DNA of 64,000 nucleotides, from NCBI GenBank assembly GCA_006176705.1, contig QRFJ01000385.1, forward strand, positions 607,607 through 671,606. The letters are read 5' to 3'. The stretch comes from Cocos nucifera (lineage: Eukaryota; Streptophyta; Magnoliopsida; Arecales; Arecaceae). Position 1 is the stretch's first letter; each line of letters begins with the position of its first letter. Shown here piece by piece: positions 1-11,210 of this stretch. Under the pieces are notes generated by a model. That model worked only from the letters and a program-made list of their open reading frames with translations, made no database searches and was not told the DNA's origin. A program made the position numbers and the translations under genes.

Positions 1-1007
1 ACGTGGATGATATCCTCTCTTATTGGGATATGAATATTTTCCATGCTTGATATCAGTTAAAATGTGTTTTGATCTAAAGGAATTTCTCCATGAAAGACCT
101 AGTGAAAGCATCTTCATTCTGGAAGGTTTCAAAGGTCTATAAAGATAGACCGAATAGGAATGCTAGGATCTTTCTATCAAAAGAGTACATTAGAGGAAGT
201 ACTAAAGAGGTTTAGCATGGAAAACTCAAGAGGGGTTGGACTTAACCTTCAGACATGCATCATCTTTCCAGAAGAAGTGCCCAGCACACCTGAGGAAATA
301 GAACTGCATGAGACAATGAATCCCTTTGCTTCTTCAAATAGGGTGAAGCCTCATGTATGCCGATGGTTATGTACGCGATCTATATAGCCCATGTGTTGGA
401 TGGGGTCAAAAAAGAGGTGAGATATCAGTCGAATTAGGTGAAGAAACACTGGACTTCTGTGAATGTATCTCTTAAGTAATTAAGAAGAAACTAAGGATAT
501 GATGTCTGTTTTGTAATTAGGAGAACTCCCAAGTCTAGGGGTACATAGACCTCTGATTTTAATGTCGATATAGATGAATCAAAAGTCGACATCTGAGAAT
601 CTATTTGTGCATAATGGTGGTGCTATAAGTTGGAAGAGTTTCAAATAGATAGTAATAGCAGATTTTCACCATGGAAGCAAAATACATCGCTGCGTCGGAA
701 GCTGCAAAGGAGATATTCTGATACAAGAAGTTCGCCATAAAGATCGGAGTGATGCCATCAGATGCCATTCCTCTATACTGCGACAACAATGATGCCATAG
801 CCCTTGGTAAGGAGCCAAGGCTCACAAAAAATCCAAACACATCAAAGCGGCGATTACCACATATCCACGATTACCTCAAGAAGGATACGAACGCATCCAA
901 GAGAGTCGACTCCATAAGATAATGTTGGCAGCCCAACTTACCAAAGTCGTTAAGCCAAACAGAAGATTGAAGCCCACCTTGAGAAGATGAACTTAGATTT
1001 GTAGCCA
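1..1007 (+). pseudogene. Copia RT-RNase H fragment, indel-rich (3' end of pol)
   Basis: The reverse transcriptase active-site region (Tyr-Val-Asp-Asp) is recognisable in the first 15 bases, and the copia RNase H region continues to about base 1000. The stretch aligns to the same pol region of copia H (59577 onward) and copia E (minus strand, 35400 down to 34390). It is broken by many single-base insertions and deletions, so no frame stays open beyond about 75 residues. It stops roughly 30 bases short of where the polypurine tract and 3' LTR should begin. The lesions are mostly small indels, unlike the substitution-type decay in copia B, so sequencing error in raw long reads is a likely cause. 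Family assignment is firm; the true coding state is unknown. Confidence 0.8.
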
Positions 1008-1032
1008 NNNNNNNNNNNNNNNNNNNNNNNNN
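1008..1032. other. Assembly gap (25 N)
   Basis: A run of 25 N. The left flank is the 3' end of a plus-strand copia pol; the right flank is the middle of the 5' leader of a minus-strand copia. The flanks cannot come from one simple element across 25 bases, so the gap length is a placeholder. Confidence 0.98.
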
Positions 1033-2440
1033 CAACTGAGCCACTGTATCCAGCCGAGAACAATCAACCCCGGGAAGGGCCCGCACGTCTACAATGGTGG
1101 AAGACCTCGGACTTAATCTTTTCTTAGGGAGAATTGATTCAGGTCTCATTAAACTAGACTTGGCTTAGTCATAACAATTATGACTAACCTAGTGGCATGG
1201 GTCAGCTCGGATTATTGACCACCTCAGATCAGAACTGTGTCAACAGATATGGCCAGGTAAGTGAGACCGGTGGAAGGAATATGCCATTAACTCGCACAAG
1301 AACGCATTCAGGTCGAGTAGCTTCCAATTAAAAACCAGTCGGTCGTCTGTGCCAAACTTACCTTAGACACCAAATTGTTGAGTCAGAACCAATTGGGTTA
1401 GCCTACAATCCAGACTCTAACCTCTGAGCCTAATTAGGTCTTGCTTGATCGTGACTCGATCTTGACCCAGACTTAATCCTATTAGGCTGGTCAATTTAAG
1501 CATTGTTGATCCCATCTAACCAACTCTTGATTCGGTTTGATCAACCGCTTAGACCTAATTGAGCTACCCAAGCCCGAACCCAGTATTATGAATATGTCTT
1601 AGATCTGAAATTCTCAATTTTAGACCTAATTAATATTCCATAAACTTAATTCTTAATTAAGTTGGGTTCATAAACAAAATATGCACAATAAATCCTAGGG
1701 TTTCAGGATCTAGGGTTTTGCAGAAAGTAAGTTTTGGGTTTCTGATTAAGGACGAACACGCAGCACCCCTACACGTCATAAGAACACCCCATCGAATGGG
1801 AAGAGAGGGCCTTTAAACCCTTCTTCGTTCTTATGACCGGACGGCCAAGAGGAACGCCTTAATCAGGAACATGTAAATACTACAAAACAGTTATAGATCT
1901 ATATCATATATCTCATATACAAATTTAGATCTAATCATGGCATATTTTGCATACATCTCATGTATCATAATCATGCATGTTTTCAGATCTAAATTATCAC
2001 ATAATAATCTAAAAAATTAGATTTAAATTGATCTAATCAAAATAAATTCTAATCTAGACAATTATGTAGAACTATTCTACAACTAGTCTAGTCATGCATC
2101 TATCATATCTCATATGATATTTAAAATTAAATAATTTTTATTTGCTGTTTATCAGATGTTATTATAACACTTATAATATCAGAAAATAGTAAATAAGAAG
2201 ATCTAAAATATGATTTAATCATATTAAATCAAAGACATGCAAAACTATTCTATAGAACTATTCTATTCTAGAACTAGTCATGCATATCTTCATGTTCTTA
2301 GATCCAAATCATTTAATTTTAATTTTTCTGATTTCAGATCTGATCACATCTCATGTGACATCTGAAATCACTTTATTTTTAATTAAAATAAAATTAAAAT
2401 CAGATCTAAACAATTTTAGAACCATGGCTCTGATACCAGT
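1033..2440 (-). mobile_element. Copia I, 5' untranslated leader (partial)
   Basis: Untranslated leader between the 5' LTR and gag of a minus-strand copia element. It is nearly identical to the leader of copia E (38814-40188) and to the reverse complement of copia H (55093-56494). In the complete copy H the leader is about 1.9 kb, so the gag-proximal 0.45 kb and all coding sequence of this copy are lost in the gap. I see no coding signal; the short ORFs are chance frames. The sequence quality is clean right up to the N run, unlike the other side. Confidence 0.88.
2426..2438 (-). other. Primer binding site, initiator Met-tRNA type (copia I)
   Basis: On the minus strand this reads TGGTATCAGAGCC, two bases inside the LTR end at 2441. 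It matches the initiator Met-tRNA 3' end primer site used by many plant copia elements. Confidence 0.9.
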
Positions 2441-3017
2441 TGAAGGGAAATCCTGATTTCCCGGTCCAGGTTCGTCCAGATCTGATTAGATCAAGAGATA
2501 TATTTCAAAAATTTTTCTCTTGATCTTAATCAGATCTTGATATGTTTCAGATCTGATTCTTATTATTTTAATAAATAAAATAAAATAAGATAAATTAAAT
2601 CAAATTTAATTTACCTGATTTGGGTAATCCTATTACCCTGTAGATGATCCTGATTGCAGCGGAAGGTTCTGGATCTTAGCCACGCAAGCGCCTGGCCTCT
2701 ACCGGTATCCACTCGGGTTGGATCTGGAGATCCTCTTCTTCTCTATCACACCTCCAAAAATCAGATCTGGATCTGATCTGGAGGATCTTCAAAACTCTTT
2801 TGAAGATCTGCAGTCGTCCTTTTGCAGCAGCGCAGCCTTCTTGCTTTTGATCGCCTTTCCTTGATCTGAATCGCACCAAACCTAAGTCCAAAACACTTTT
2901 GGACGTGGAGAGCAAGGGGAGAAGAGAGTATGGCGTGGAGAAGGAGGGGAGAGGCAGCCTTGGGGCGTGGGAAATCTCTATTGAATTCACTTAGGATTAG
3001 GGTTGGGCGCAGGGTCT

Positions 3018-3025
3018 TATTTATA
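3018..3025 (-). promoter_or_regulatory. TATA box of copia I LTR
   Basis: TATAAATA on the minus strand, at the same place as in copia E (32668-32675) and H (54510-54517). It lies about 310 bp downstream (in transcription direction) of the W-box cluster, so it probably marks the U3/R boundary. Confidence 0.65.
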
Positions 3026-3335
3026 GACCTAAGCTTGTGATCCAACTCCTCTTCCTCTCAACCAATCACAACCCTTTGTGAAATCAGATCTAAATCTGAT
3101 TGGTTGGAATAGAGACCCCTGGATTCCTCCTTAGAGGGCGCCTAAGACCAGTCAAACTTGGATTCTTAGTAGAACTCTAATTGGAATCCAAAAGGGAGGT
3201 GGAGTCCTTGTCCAACAAGGACTCCTAGGCGCCTCCTACTTGGGCTCACGCCACCCTTGGCGTGCGCCCTTCTCCTTGCCAGGTTCTGGCAGGGGGACAG
3301 GCCCCCACCAGCTCTCCAATAGGTGCATGACATGT

Positions 3336-3403
3336 GGTCAAAAGTCAAAGGGTCAATGGTCAACGTTTGACCAGTCAAAGGTAGACTTTTGACCAAAGTC
3401 AAA
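3336..3403 (-). promoter_or_regulatory. W-box (TTGAC) cluster in copia I U3
   Basis: Eight TTGAC cores, counting both strands, lie within about 68 bp. TTGAC(C/T) is the core site for plant WRKY transcription factors. The cluster is repeated in E (32982-33049) and H (54133-54199). In the older copies B and J only two or three cores remain at the same place. Function is inferred from the motif only. Confidence 0.6.
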
Positions 3404-4725
3404 GAACAAGAAATGGCAGGTGACCAAAAATGGCAGGTAATGTCTTACAAATAAGACAACCTATTCTGACTTGGACAACCTCCAGTCAGACCATATGAAG
3501 GCCTCTGATTGAGCACAAACTCCTTTGGCTCAGTCAGGACAACTTATTTATGATAGTAAAAGAAGAACGTTAGGTTCAATCGAGTGCTAGCACGATTTCC
3601 TTGAACCTAATTGAATCTCATTCAGATCAATTGAACTAGATCAGTTCAATTGATGATCACCAGATTCAAACCCTTGTTTGTGTGACCCAGTTAGGTTCAG
3701 TTCTGTATGGTAATGGGATATGTCATGATCTCTATCATCGACATCATCGAAACTCCTTTCGATGGATCAGAACTCTTCTGATTCGAACAGCTAGAATGAT
3801 CGATCATCTAAATCATTCTAATTGCTCCCAAAATCCACCAGTGACACCTAGCAGTATATGGTGGCAACCCATCAGAGCTGAATGCGAACCTCTTGGTGCA
3901 GCTACCTGTGTGATTAAGTTCTTCTATCTTGAGCCCCGATCAGATTAGGGTTAAGGTGAACTCGTCAAACCCTAGTCTCTGTCATATGATGTAATCATTC
4001 GATTCGAGTCCAATGTGAAAATCTAAATAGAAACTCTTTCTATTATTTCACTCTACCATGGCCATGGATTTCTGGACTTGATTCTCATGATCATCATAGG
4101 GCTACTCCTCTACCACCGAGGTAGATAGATTCCATCTTGATGCAATCCAGTTCCTACAATGAACATGCTATAGCCAACATACACCTCAGGGTTCCATATG
4201 GCTAGGAGACCGAGTAATGGTGTAGTCAAACTATAACACCCTCAAGGTGAACTGCCGATGCATCTCAGGTCAAAGAACCAGACACACTACTGCAGCATCG
4301 AGTCAGTCATTGACGAGAAGGTAGACTCCCTAATGACTACTCGAGGTGGTCACGCTCAGTGCCCTCGTTCTCTAACGAGTACCTGTACTCTCGCTCCGGT
4401 GTCTCCACACCGTAGACTCAAGACTCATCTACTAAAGAGAAGCGATCGTACACCAACCTTCCGGATCAATCACCATCCTCGTGATGATCCTATGGTCGGG
4501 AGCTGTTTATGAGTTAATAATGATTATTCATGTCTTAAATTTTCAACTCTTGAAAATATGAATTATCATTACCATTAACTCAAAGGATGTATCACAGACA
4601 CTAAATACACATATGTGATAGAAAATAACCCATTTTATTAATTATAGTCAAAATTATAATTTTGCCCCTAGAAGTGTATTACAAGTGTCAGCCAATTCTG
4701 GCTTCTAGGGCACATATATCTAACA

Positions 4726-6469
4726 GCTTGATCCCAGCATTCGAACCTGAGGGTATTGGCTTGCTGTTCATTATAGAAAGGATGCCGAAGAGAAAATTAT
4801 TACTGTAGATGAGATAGCCTATGATATCATAAATCAGTCGAAGCCATGGCTGACAGAGGAAATATAGAAAATTTCTATAAGTTTTACATTGGTTGAATCA
4901 AATTATGATTTATCATATGATGGATATTAGGGTTTGACGAGTTCATCTTAACCCTAATCCGATCGGGGCTCAAGATAGAAGAACTTAATCACATAGATAA
5001 CTGCATCAAGAGGTTCATTTTTAGTTCTGATGGATTACCACCATAAGCTGCTAGATGTCATTGGTGGATTTTGAGAGCAATTAGAATGATTTAGATGATC
5101 AATCATACTAGTTGTCTGAATCAGAAAAGTTCTGATCCATCGGAAGGTGTTTCGATGATGTCAATGATAGAGATCATGATATATCTCACTACCATACTTA
5201 ACTGAACCTAATCGGATCACACAAACAAGAGTTTGGATCTGAATATCATCAATTAGACTAATCCAGTTCAATTGATTTGAATTAGATTCAATTAGGTTCA
5301 AGAAAATCATGCTAGCACATGATTGAGACTAATGTTCTCCTTTAATTATGATTAAAAATTATCTTGACTGAGCCAAATATGTTTGGGCTCACTCAAGTAC
5401 CTTTACTTGGTCTGACTGGAGCTTGTCCAAGTCAGAAAAGGGTTTTTTTAATTTATGAGATGAATTTGAGACAACACCTACCATTTTTCAGCACCGACTA
5501 AATCCTATTTCGGATATTTGGTCAAATGTTGACCTTTGACACTTAGACATCTGCCCATGTGTCAAGCCATCATAGGAGAGAACTTTTGGATCTGTCCACC
5601 TGCTAAAAGGTAGTTGGATAAGGGGTGCACACTTAGGAAGGTGTGCGCCCATGGATAGTGACGCCTGGAGTCCCAAATAGATAGGACTCTAGGTTGCTTC
5701 AAGGTTTCTACCTAGGTGGCGCCAAAGACTTATCTTTGACCAATCTTGGTGCCATCTAAGGATGATTTAGAGGGGCTCTCATCTAATTGGATCAGATGAT
5801 GTCATTCCATCAATCGGATTTAGATCTGATTGCACAAAAGGTCGTGATTGGTCGGGATGATGTGGCACTCCATGGCGCAGTAGGGTCTATATAAACCCTA
5901 TCTGCGCCTAGGATTTAGATCTCTAGCCCATTGCCCATACCATAAGGTTATTCCTCTTCCTCCTCCATGCCATCTTTAGGTCCTCTCTCTCCTACCCATG
6001 CCCAAGAATCTTTGGACTTCAGTTTGGTGTGATCCAAGCAAGAGAAAGGGCGACGAGAAAGGAAGAAGGCAGCACTGCTGCAAGAGACGACACCTGATCT
6101 TTAATAGGAGTTTTGAAGATTTTCTAAATCAGATCTAGATCTGATATTTAGAGAAGTGATAAAGAAGGAAAAGATCTCTAGATCCTACTTGAGTGGATAC
6201 CGATAGAGGTCAGGCACTTGCGTGGCTAGATCCAGAACCTCAGGAAGACAACAGGATTATCATAGGGTAATCTAATTACCTGCTATAAGGTAAAATTAAC
6301 TTAGATTTAATTTATCCTTTATTTTTATTTTATTTTTTTATTAGATCAATAATATTAGATCTAAAAAGTTTTAGATCTGATTTAGATTCAAAAGAGAAAT
6401 TTTTGTAATATCTCTCTTGATCTAATCAGATCTGAATAAATCTGATCTGGAAAATAGGGTTTTTCCTTC
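4726..6469 (+). repeat. Copia J: 3' portion of an old LTR, split by copia I
   Basis: Plus-strand LTR of the same family as B, E and H. The first 130 bases look unrelated at first sight, but they align in order, with decay, to the LTR interior of copia B from about 24890. The match becomes obvious from about 4850 and continues to the LTR end ...CCTTCA at 6469. A TATA box (TATATAAA, 5888-5895) precedes the leader region, as in B. The missing first ~490 bp should lie on the far side of copia I. No primer site follows at 6470, so this is a 3' LTR or a solo LTR. It holds no gene. Confidence 0.85.
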
Positions 6470-6527
6470 AAGGTGCTCCTTCTTTCATTCACAACTGGAA
6501 GGAAAAGGAGGAGAATCTATAGTCTTG

Positions 6528-7100
6528 TTACGAACAGAAGGAGAACCTTATTCTAACTTGAGCAAAGTCAAAGGCCTCGTTGATTTAAGATCGGATGAAG
6601 GGAGAGGCCCATTCAACGGCCTATTTGTGCCCCTACAACCTTGTTAGGAATAGGAGGAGAACCTCGTTCTAACTTGAGCAAAGTCGAAGGCCTCGTTAAT
6701 TTAATATGGGATGAGGGAAGAGGTCCATTCAATGGCCCATTTGTACTCCTATTATCATGTTAGGGATAGGAGGAGGACTTCATCCTAACATAAGCAAACC
6801 AAAGACCTCTAGTTATTAAAAATAGGAGGAGAGGAGAAGACCTATCAATGGCCCAACCGTGCCATTGCGGCCCTATTAACGAAAGGAGAATCTTGTCCTA
6901 ACATGAGCAAACCAAAGACCTCCAATTATTAAAAATAGGAGGAGAGGAGAAGACCTATCAATGGCCCAACCGCACCACTACAGCCCTATTAATGAAAGGA
7001 GAACCTCATCCTAGTATGAGCAAATCAAAGACTTTCGGGTGCCTGAGGTAGGAGGAAAATCTCATCATGGCAAAAGCAAAAGCCAACCTCATCAAGAATA
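6528..7100. repeat. Tandem repeat, about 116-bp period, 5 units
   Basis: Imperfect head-to-tail units start at 6528, 6644, 6760, 6876 and 6989 (spacings 116, 116, 116 and 113). Each begins with ttaNg(g/a)a followed by a purine-rich AGGAGAAC-like stretch, then 'gagcaaa', then 'caatggccca'. The fifth unit is degenerate. Unit 3 and unit 4 are most alike, as expected from local duplication. Tandem repeats between pol and the 3' LTR are a known feature of Tat-lineage elements. Confidence 0.85.
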
Positions 7101-7750
7101 AGTAAGAACTTCGTCTTGATAAAAGGATCAAGGAAAACCAACTAAGCTAGAAATGGAAAGACAACATCATCCTAACATCATCCTGATACAAATAAAGATC
7201 TTCGATCATGAAAAGACAGGAGAAAAGCAACTTTTCGAGGATTATTCTAACAAAAGACAAAACAAAGGAGAAAAGCGAAGAAATGAAATAGAAAAATAAT
7301 TAAAGAAGGTATTTTTTCATTAAAGTTAGAATTATTATAAAATGAAGGTCTGTAAGATCGGTTGCAAAAGCAAAGAGAAAAAGGTCAAAGCTCTAAGAAG
7401 GATCTGATCCTTAAGACTTTGGGCTGCTATTGATCACCAAAGATTCCTTTAAATTCTCTCTTCCTCAAGTTCTTTCTTCCTTAGCAGACTCTCCACATAC
7501 ATCATGTTGGCTCGTTGATAATTATCTTTGGATTCTCTCAACTACCTCTTTAGAACTATCGACTTAGCCTTCACGTCCTTCATAGCTTGACGCTCGTATA
7601 CCATCTGGATCTTCAACTATTGTAGTTCGACCTTATCCTTCTCATATGTAAATGAAAGATCGTGGAAGGATTTCCTTAGAAAAATAACCTGCTCTGACTC
7701 TTTATCAGCACCAGCCTGCTGATTATCATGTAATTACCTCCAAAGATGAG

Positions 7751-9931
7751 CTACATCTTCGTTCGTCGATTTGAGCTCACTTTCAAGCCTACTCGTTTTC
7801 TCCTTATAATCAGTCTTACACTTATCATGCTGAGCTTCAGCATCATGAAGCTACCTCTAGAGCTCAAAATGTTTTTTCGATCAGTCCCAATCGTATCTCG
7901 ACTTATCAGAAGACCATGATGAACTTTCCTCCAACAATTAGATTGTCTCTTTCGTCGAATCATGTTCAACTTTGAGAGAGTTGATCTTCACGGTCAACAC
8001 CAAGGACTTATCACTGGTGCTTTTCTTAAACTCTGCTAACTCCTTGAAATTATCCTTTTTAATGCTGAAGCTCATGAAATTTTTCAGGTATAATTTGTGG
8101 AGGTGAGTGACTTCAAACATCACCTCTGAAGCATTTTTCCTGGATCTTTGGAGTTTGTCTTCTATCTTTCTTAGTTTTTTTCTTAGGTGATGAATTTTCC
8201 TCTTCAAACTCTTAGTTATCAATTTTAAAAAAATTTCTTAGGGAGTGACTCAACATCGACGGGAGACTGCATCCAACATATGAAAGAAATTCTAAGCTAT
8301 TGATAAAAAAAAGTCTTACTTTCATTAATAAAAGGTTTTTCAAGTATAGGATGAAATAAAAAGAAAATATAATAACTAAAAGGTCCCAACCTCAAAAGGT
8401 GAAGCAGCAGGGGAACTCGACACTCCTGTAGTAGCTGCGGACTTAGGAGCAAGTTCGACTGGTGGTTCAGAGTGTCTGAGCTCCTTAACGGTAGGTTTGA
8501 AAGGTTCTATGACCACTGCGGTGGGAGAAGGGTTGACTGTTGTAGCGGATGGTTTGGCTTTCCCATCGGTAGCCTTCTCTTCTTTCAGAAAACTCAGGTC
8601 AAGCTCAGGAAATTTTTGGACAACTCAGCCATTGTAGAGCTCAAAACTTCTAATGAACGCCTGCTGGCCAAACTCGACATTTAGATTCCTCATTTCGAAA
8701 GAGGCATCGAACTCTTCCATGGCCCGGATCATCGCCTTCGAGATCGACTTCGCTATTCGAGCTTCCAATTCGGTGACTTTGATCTCATTTTCTTTCTTCC
8801 TTTCCTCCTCTAGAGCCAGTGCAGTCTTAAGTCCGATCGAGATGAACTCCTCCTTCCTGAGCACACCCTGGAGACTTCCAATTTTTGCCATCTTCTCCTC
8901 TACAAGATGCTTAACCTCGCCGACCTTCTCCTAAAGGAGACTGATCTCGGTTCGAAGATCCTCTTGGACCTACTCTACCTCTGCCTCCAGATGGTGTGCC
9001 CTCTTGATGTGGGCGAGCATTTGGTGATCTGACTGCAATAAATGATCGATGTTTAAAAAAAAAAAGAAAAGGAAGAAGAATGAGAGAAGAGCGAAGAAGC
9101 AAGAAGTAGAAGACAAGTGAAGAAGTTGGGCAACGAAGCAATCACCTTGAGGAGGGTTCCGAGAGAACCCCAAACGAGCTACCAGGGTTCAAGATCAGCC
9201 ATGCGGTCCACCACCAGCATGGCAAATTTATTAGTTAAAGCTTGGATGATCTCTAGGTCATCGAAAGGGTCCTCTCCTCATTCATCGCTGTCATCATTCG
9301 GCTCACTAAAGTGAGCCTTATGGGGTGTCTTCGTGATAGCTTTCTTTTTCTTCTTTCCTTCTTTCGTTTCTCCCTCAGTTGAAAGCTTTGGAGCTTGATC
9401 TCTATTGGAAGTGCCCGAGGGCACAGAGGGCATGGAATCCACATCAACAGTGTTGATCTCGGCAGTTGGAAGAATCTCGGCACTAACGGCAACCTCGGAA
9501 GCAGCAACAGTGGCAATGGAGGCCATGGAGCTTGGAGCACCAACCTTCATCCTCTTCGAACTACCACCTGACACTTTCCCTTTTCTCTTCTAGGTGTAAA
9601 GCCCCTTTGCAAGCATTGCGGCAACTTCAGTATCCATTTTCGCAATAAAGAAGGAATCACCATCAGTGATAGTATACAAATGTGAAATCGAGTAAATCCG
9701 GAAAGTAAAAAATATGCTACCAGGGTCAAGGGGACTCAAACTTAAGTTAAACAAGGTCTGTTCTTTTAGAAGATCAGAAAGAAGAGGAGCTCGGTATGCT
9801 TTGATTTTATTGGAGGAATCAAGGTCGGCTCTATCTAAGCTAGGAGCTCATCGGACTGACTTCCTAATGTGACCCCAAGGAGGAAGATCTAATAGCAAGA
9901 TCGAACAGTGCACAAAAAAATATTTTTCCTT
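7751..9931 (-). pseudogene. Tat antisense ORF, C-terminal part (coiled-coil rich), decayed
   Basis: Reading leftwards from 9931, frames broken by stops and shifts encode a basic, Ser/Thr/Ala-rich linker (about 9574-9278, with a Lys-rich patch), then Glu/Lys/Leu-rich segments that look like coiled coil (about 8891-8625 and 8222-7938). The same order occurs in element D on the plus strand (30743-31970). This is the C-terminal part of the protein whose conserved N-terminal domain is at 9932-10435. The molecular role of these antisense proteins is not established. The gene runs opposite to the element, so it needs its own promoter. It is non-functional here because of several stops. Confidence 0.7.
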
Positions 9932-10435
9932 TCAGTTGTGAATGAAAGAAGGAGCACCTTTCAGAAACCCCTTCTTGCCGAATTGGGAGAAGTACCACCA
10001 GTCCTTCGCAGAAGGATGGCACTTGAAAGTATAGAAGTTCCTAAAGAGTGAAATGGTTGGATGGACCTCGACTAAACGATAGAGGGAAAGAAATCCTATC
10101 ACAAACCTAAAAGAATTTGGTGCTACGGAGGCAAGGGAGATGTTCAAAAACCAAAAAAGGGCAACTATGAAAGGAGGGAGTGGAAGTCGGAGTCTGGCAT
10201 GTAGAGTTTCTAAATATAGACAAAATCGACCAGTCGGAGGAGAACTTGCTTGATCACTCAATGTGGAAAGTTCAAAGTCATACTCCTGAGGGATCCTATA
10301 CTGAATCTTAATTAGAAAAAGATCATTCGAGGATAGGATGTAAGGAATGGTATCCGATGCGAAAGGTTGCTGAGACATGTCCCCAGTGCAAACTACTATA
10401 ATAGGGATGGGGTCAAGGAAGGCTGGATTGGACAA
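9932..10435 (-). CDS. Tat antisense ORF, N-terminal domain ('putative gypsy-type transposon' family)
   Basis: The longest open stretch of the antisense ORF, 167 residues. It resembles the plant 'putative gypsy type transposon' domain (Pfam Transposase_28 by memory of the motif). Near residues 40-60 is an 'IQYRIPQEYDF' type motif; near residues 75-105 is 'LRLPLPPFIVALFWFLNI'; a Trp-rich 'DWWYFSQF' lies near residue 150. Despite the family name it has no transposase catalytic triad I can see. The copy in D (about 30090-30500, plus strand) carries the same motifs with more lesions. The start is uncertain; the first Met precedes the conserved part by some 20 residues. The reading frame stops just after the conserved 'FIHN' and then continues broken, so the gene is probably dead. 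Confidence 0.65.
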   Translation of the reverse strand: MSNPAFLDPIPIIVVCTGDMSQQPFASDTIPYILSSNDLFLIKIQYRIPQEYDFELSTLSDQASSPPTGRFCLYLETLHARLRLPLPPFIVALFWFLNISLASVAPNSFRFVIGFLSLYRLVEVHPTISLFRNFYTFKCHPSAKDWWYFSQFGKKGFLKGAPSFIHN

Positions 10436-11102
10436 ACTTTAGGAACTAGCAGATTGAAAAGTTCTTAAGGACATCTGGATCAAACTAAATTCAAGAAAAA
10501 TTCCCAAAAATTAAGAGGCAAAGGATGCGGAAAACTCCTTAAGGAAAATTGAGAGAATAAGGAGCGAAGGATGCTAGAATAATTAAAAAAAAGGATGGCA
10601 AAACTAACCTAGGTTGATCGAGAAGGACAAAGAGGTGATGAGCACGATGAAGACCAAGTGGAAGAACACCCAGAACCAGGAAGGATGGAGGAAGAAACCA
10701 GAACTCTCGAGTGAAAGAAAGACAAAAATCGGAGGAGGAAGGAACCAGGGCTCTCGAAGGGAAGGAAGATGAGAACCAGGAAAGGTAGAAGGACTTAAAC
10801 AGAGGAAAGTGGCCCGAAACCATTATGATTGTTGATCTCCCTCGACCGTTCTTCATGCGATGCATGTCCCAAGCATCATGATAAAAGAATGGCGACAGGT
10901 AGTGCCTTTATGGCACCATGTCTCGAGCAGCGCTTCGGCAGAAATTTCAAAAATCCATCTCTTCGAGTTAGATCATGTTAATGGGACTCTGGCGCCAATA
11001 TGAAAGATGACAAAATGCCTTGCTTTTTTATCAATAATCGTAGAACCCAGTAAAAAACTTCTGCAGTTGCCTTGTTACCCCCTTCCTTCAAATTTCGAAC
11101 TC
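10436..11102 (-). other. Upstream region of the Tat antisense ORF
   Basis: About 670 bases between the antisense ORF and the element's polypurine tract. It matches in position the 29371-29960 stretch of element D. No convincing protein is visible; the 108-residue frame at 10539-10865 has no recognisable motif. In D this stretch holds a possible TATA box for the antisense gene (29694-29700). Confidence 0.5.
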
Positions 11103-11115
11103 AGGAGTAGGGGGA
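11103..11115 (+). other. Polypurine tract before Tat LTR
   Basis: AGGAGTAGGGGGA lies a few bases before the LTR start at 11120. The same kind of tract flanks the left LTR of D on the minus strand (around 29372-29382). This marks the LTR at 11120 as a 3' LTR of the element to its left. Confidence 0.7.
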
Positions 11116-11210
11116 CTATTGTTAGGGGTAAACCCCGCTCCTGTCGAAGTTCGATCTGATGCTCAGCCAAGTATAATTTATAATTACAAAAGAACTTCAA
11201 TCACCACTTC

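Larger units (their letters stand above)
2441..4725 (-). repeat. Copia I 5' LTR (2285 bp)
   Basis: Complete LTR on the minus strand, starting TGTTAGATATATGTGCCC (right end, 4725) and ending in CCCTTCA (left end, 2441), with canonical TG...CA. It is nearly identical to the LTRs of copia E and H. A TATA box and an upstream cluster of W-box cores are annotated separately. The right flank is not random DNA: it is the interior of an older LTR of the same family (4726-6469), so this copy jumped into a relative. The expected 5-bp target duplicate would be gcttg at 4726-4730; its partner lies beyond the gap. The 84- and 88-residue ORFs inside it recur in every copy on the antisense side and look like shadows. 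Confidence 0.93.
6470..11119 (+). mobile_element. Tat-type gypsy element, 3' region (upstream copy)
   Basis: The region between copia J and the Tat LTR at 11120 has the layout of the 3' part of a Tat-lineage gypsy element in plus orientation: a hypervariable tandem-repeat stretch (6528-7100), an antisense ORF (7751-10435), its upstream region (10436-11100), and a purine-rich tract next to the LTR. The gag-pol part of this copy is not in the window. 7101-7450 holds degenerate repeat-like, purine-rich sequence with no coding signal. The first 38 bases (6470-6507) are an inverted copy of antisense-ORF sequence found near 9928-9965. Lineage assignment rests on matching parts in elements A and D and on known Tat structure. 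Confidence 0.75.

Noticed and set aside
3682..3948. An 88-residue ORF, identical at 33331-33597 and 53586-53852
   Set aside because: Antisense within the copia LTR; repeated only because the LTR is repeated, and open by chance. No family motif.
4258..4512. An 84-residue ORF recurring at 53022-53276 and in variants at 13234-13548 and 24663-24902
   Set aside because: Also LTR-internal and antisense to transcription; reading frame not kept in older copies.
6528..7100. Repeat array considered as CRISPR
   Set aside because: Contiguous 116-bp units, no spacers, plant retroelement context.
9932..10435. Host gene or true transposase
   Set aside because: Located in a Tat element between pol and 3' LTR, with a second copy in D; no transposase catalytic residues visible.
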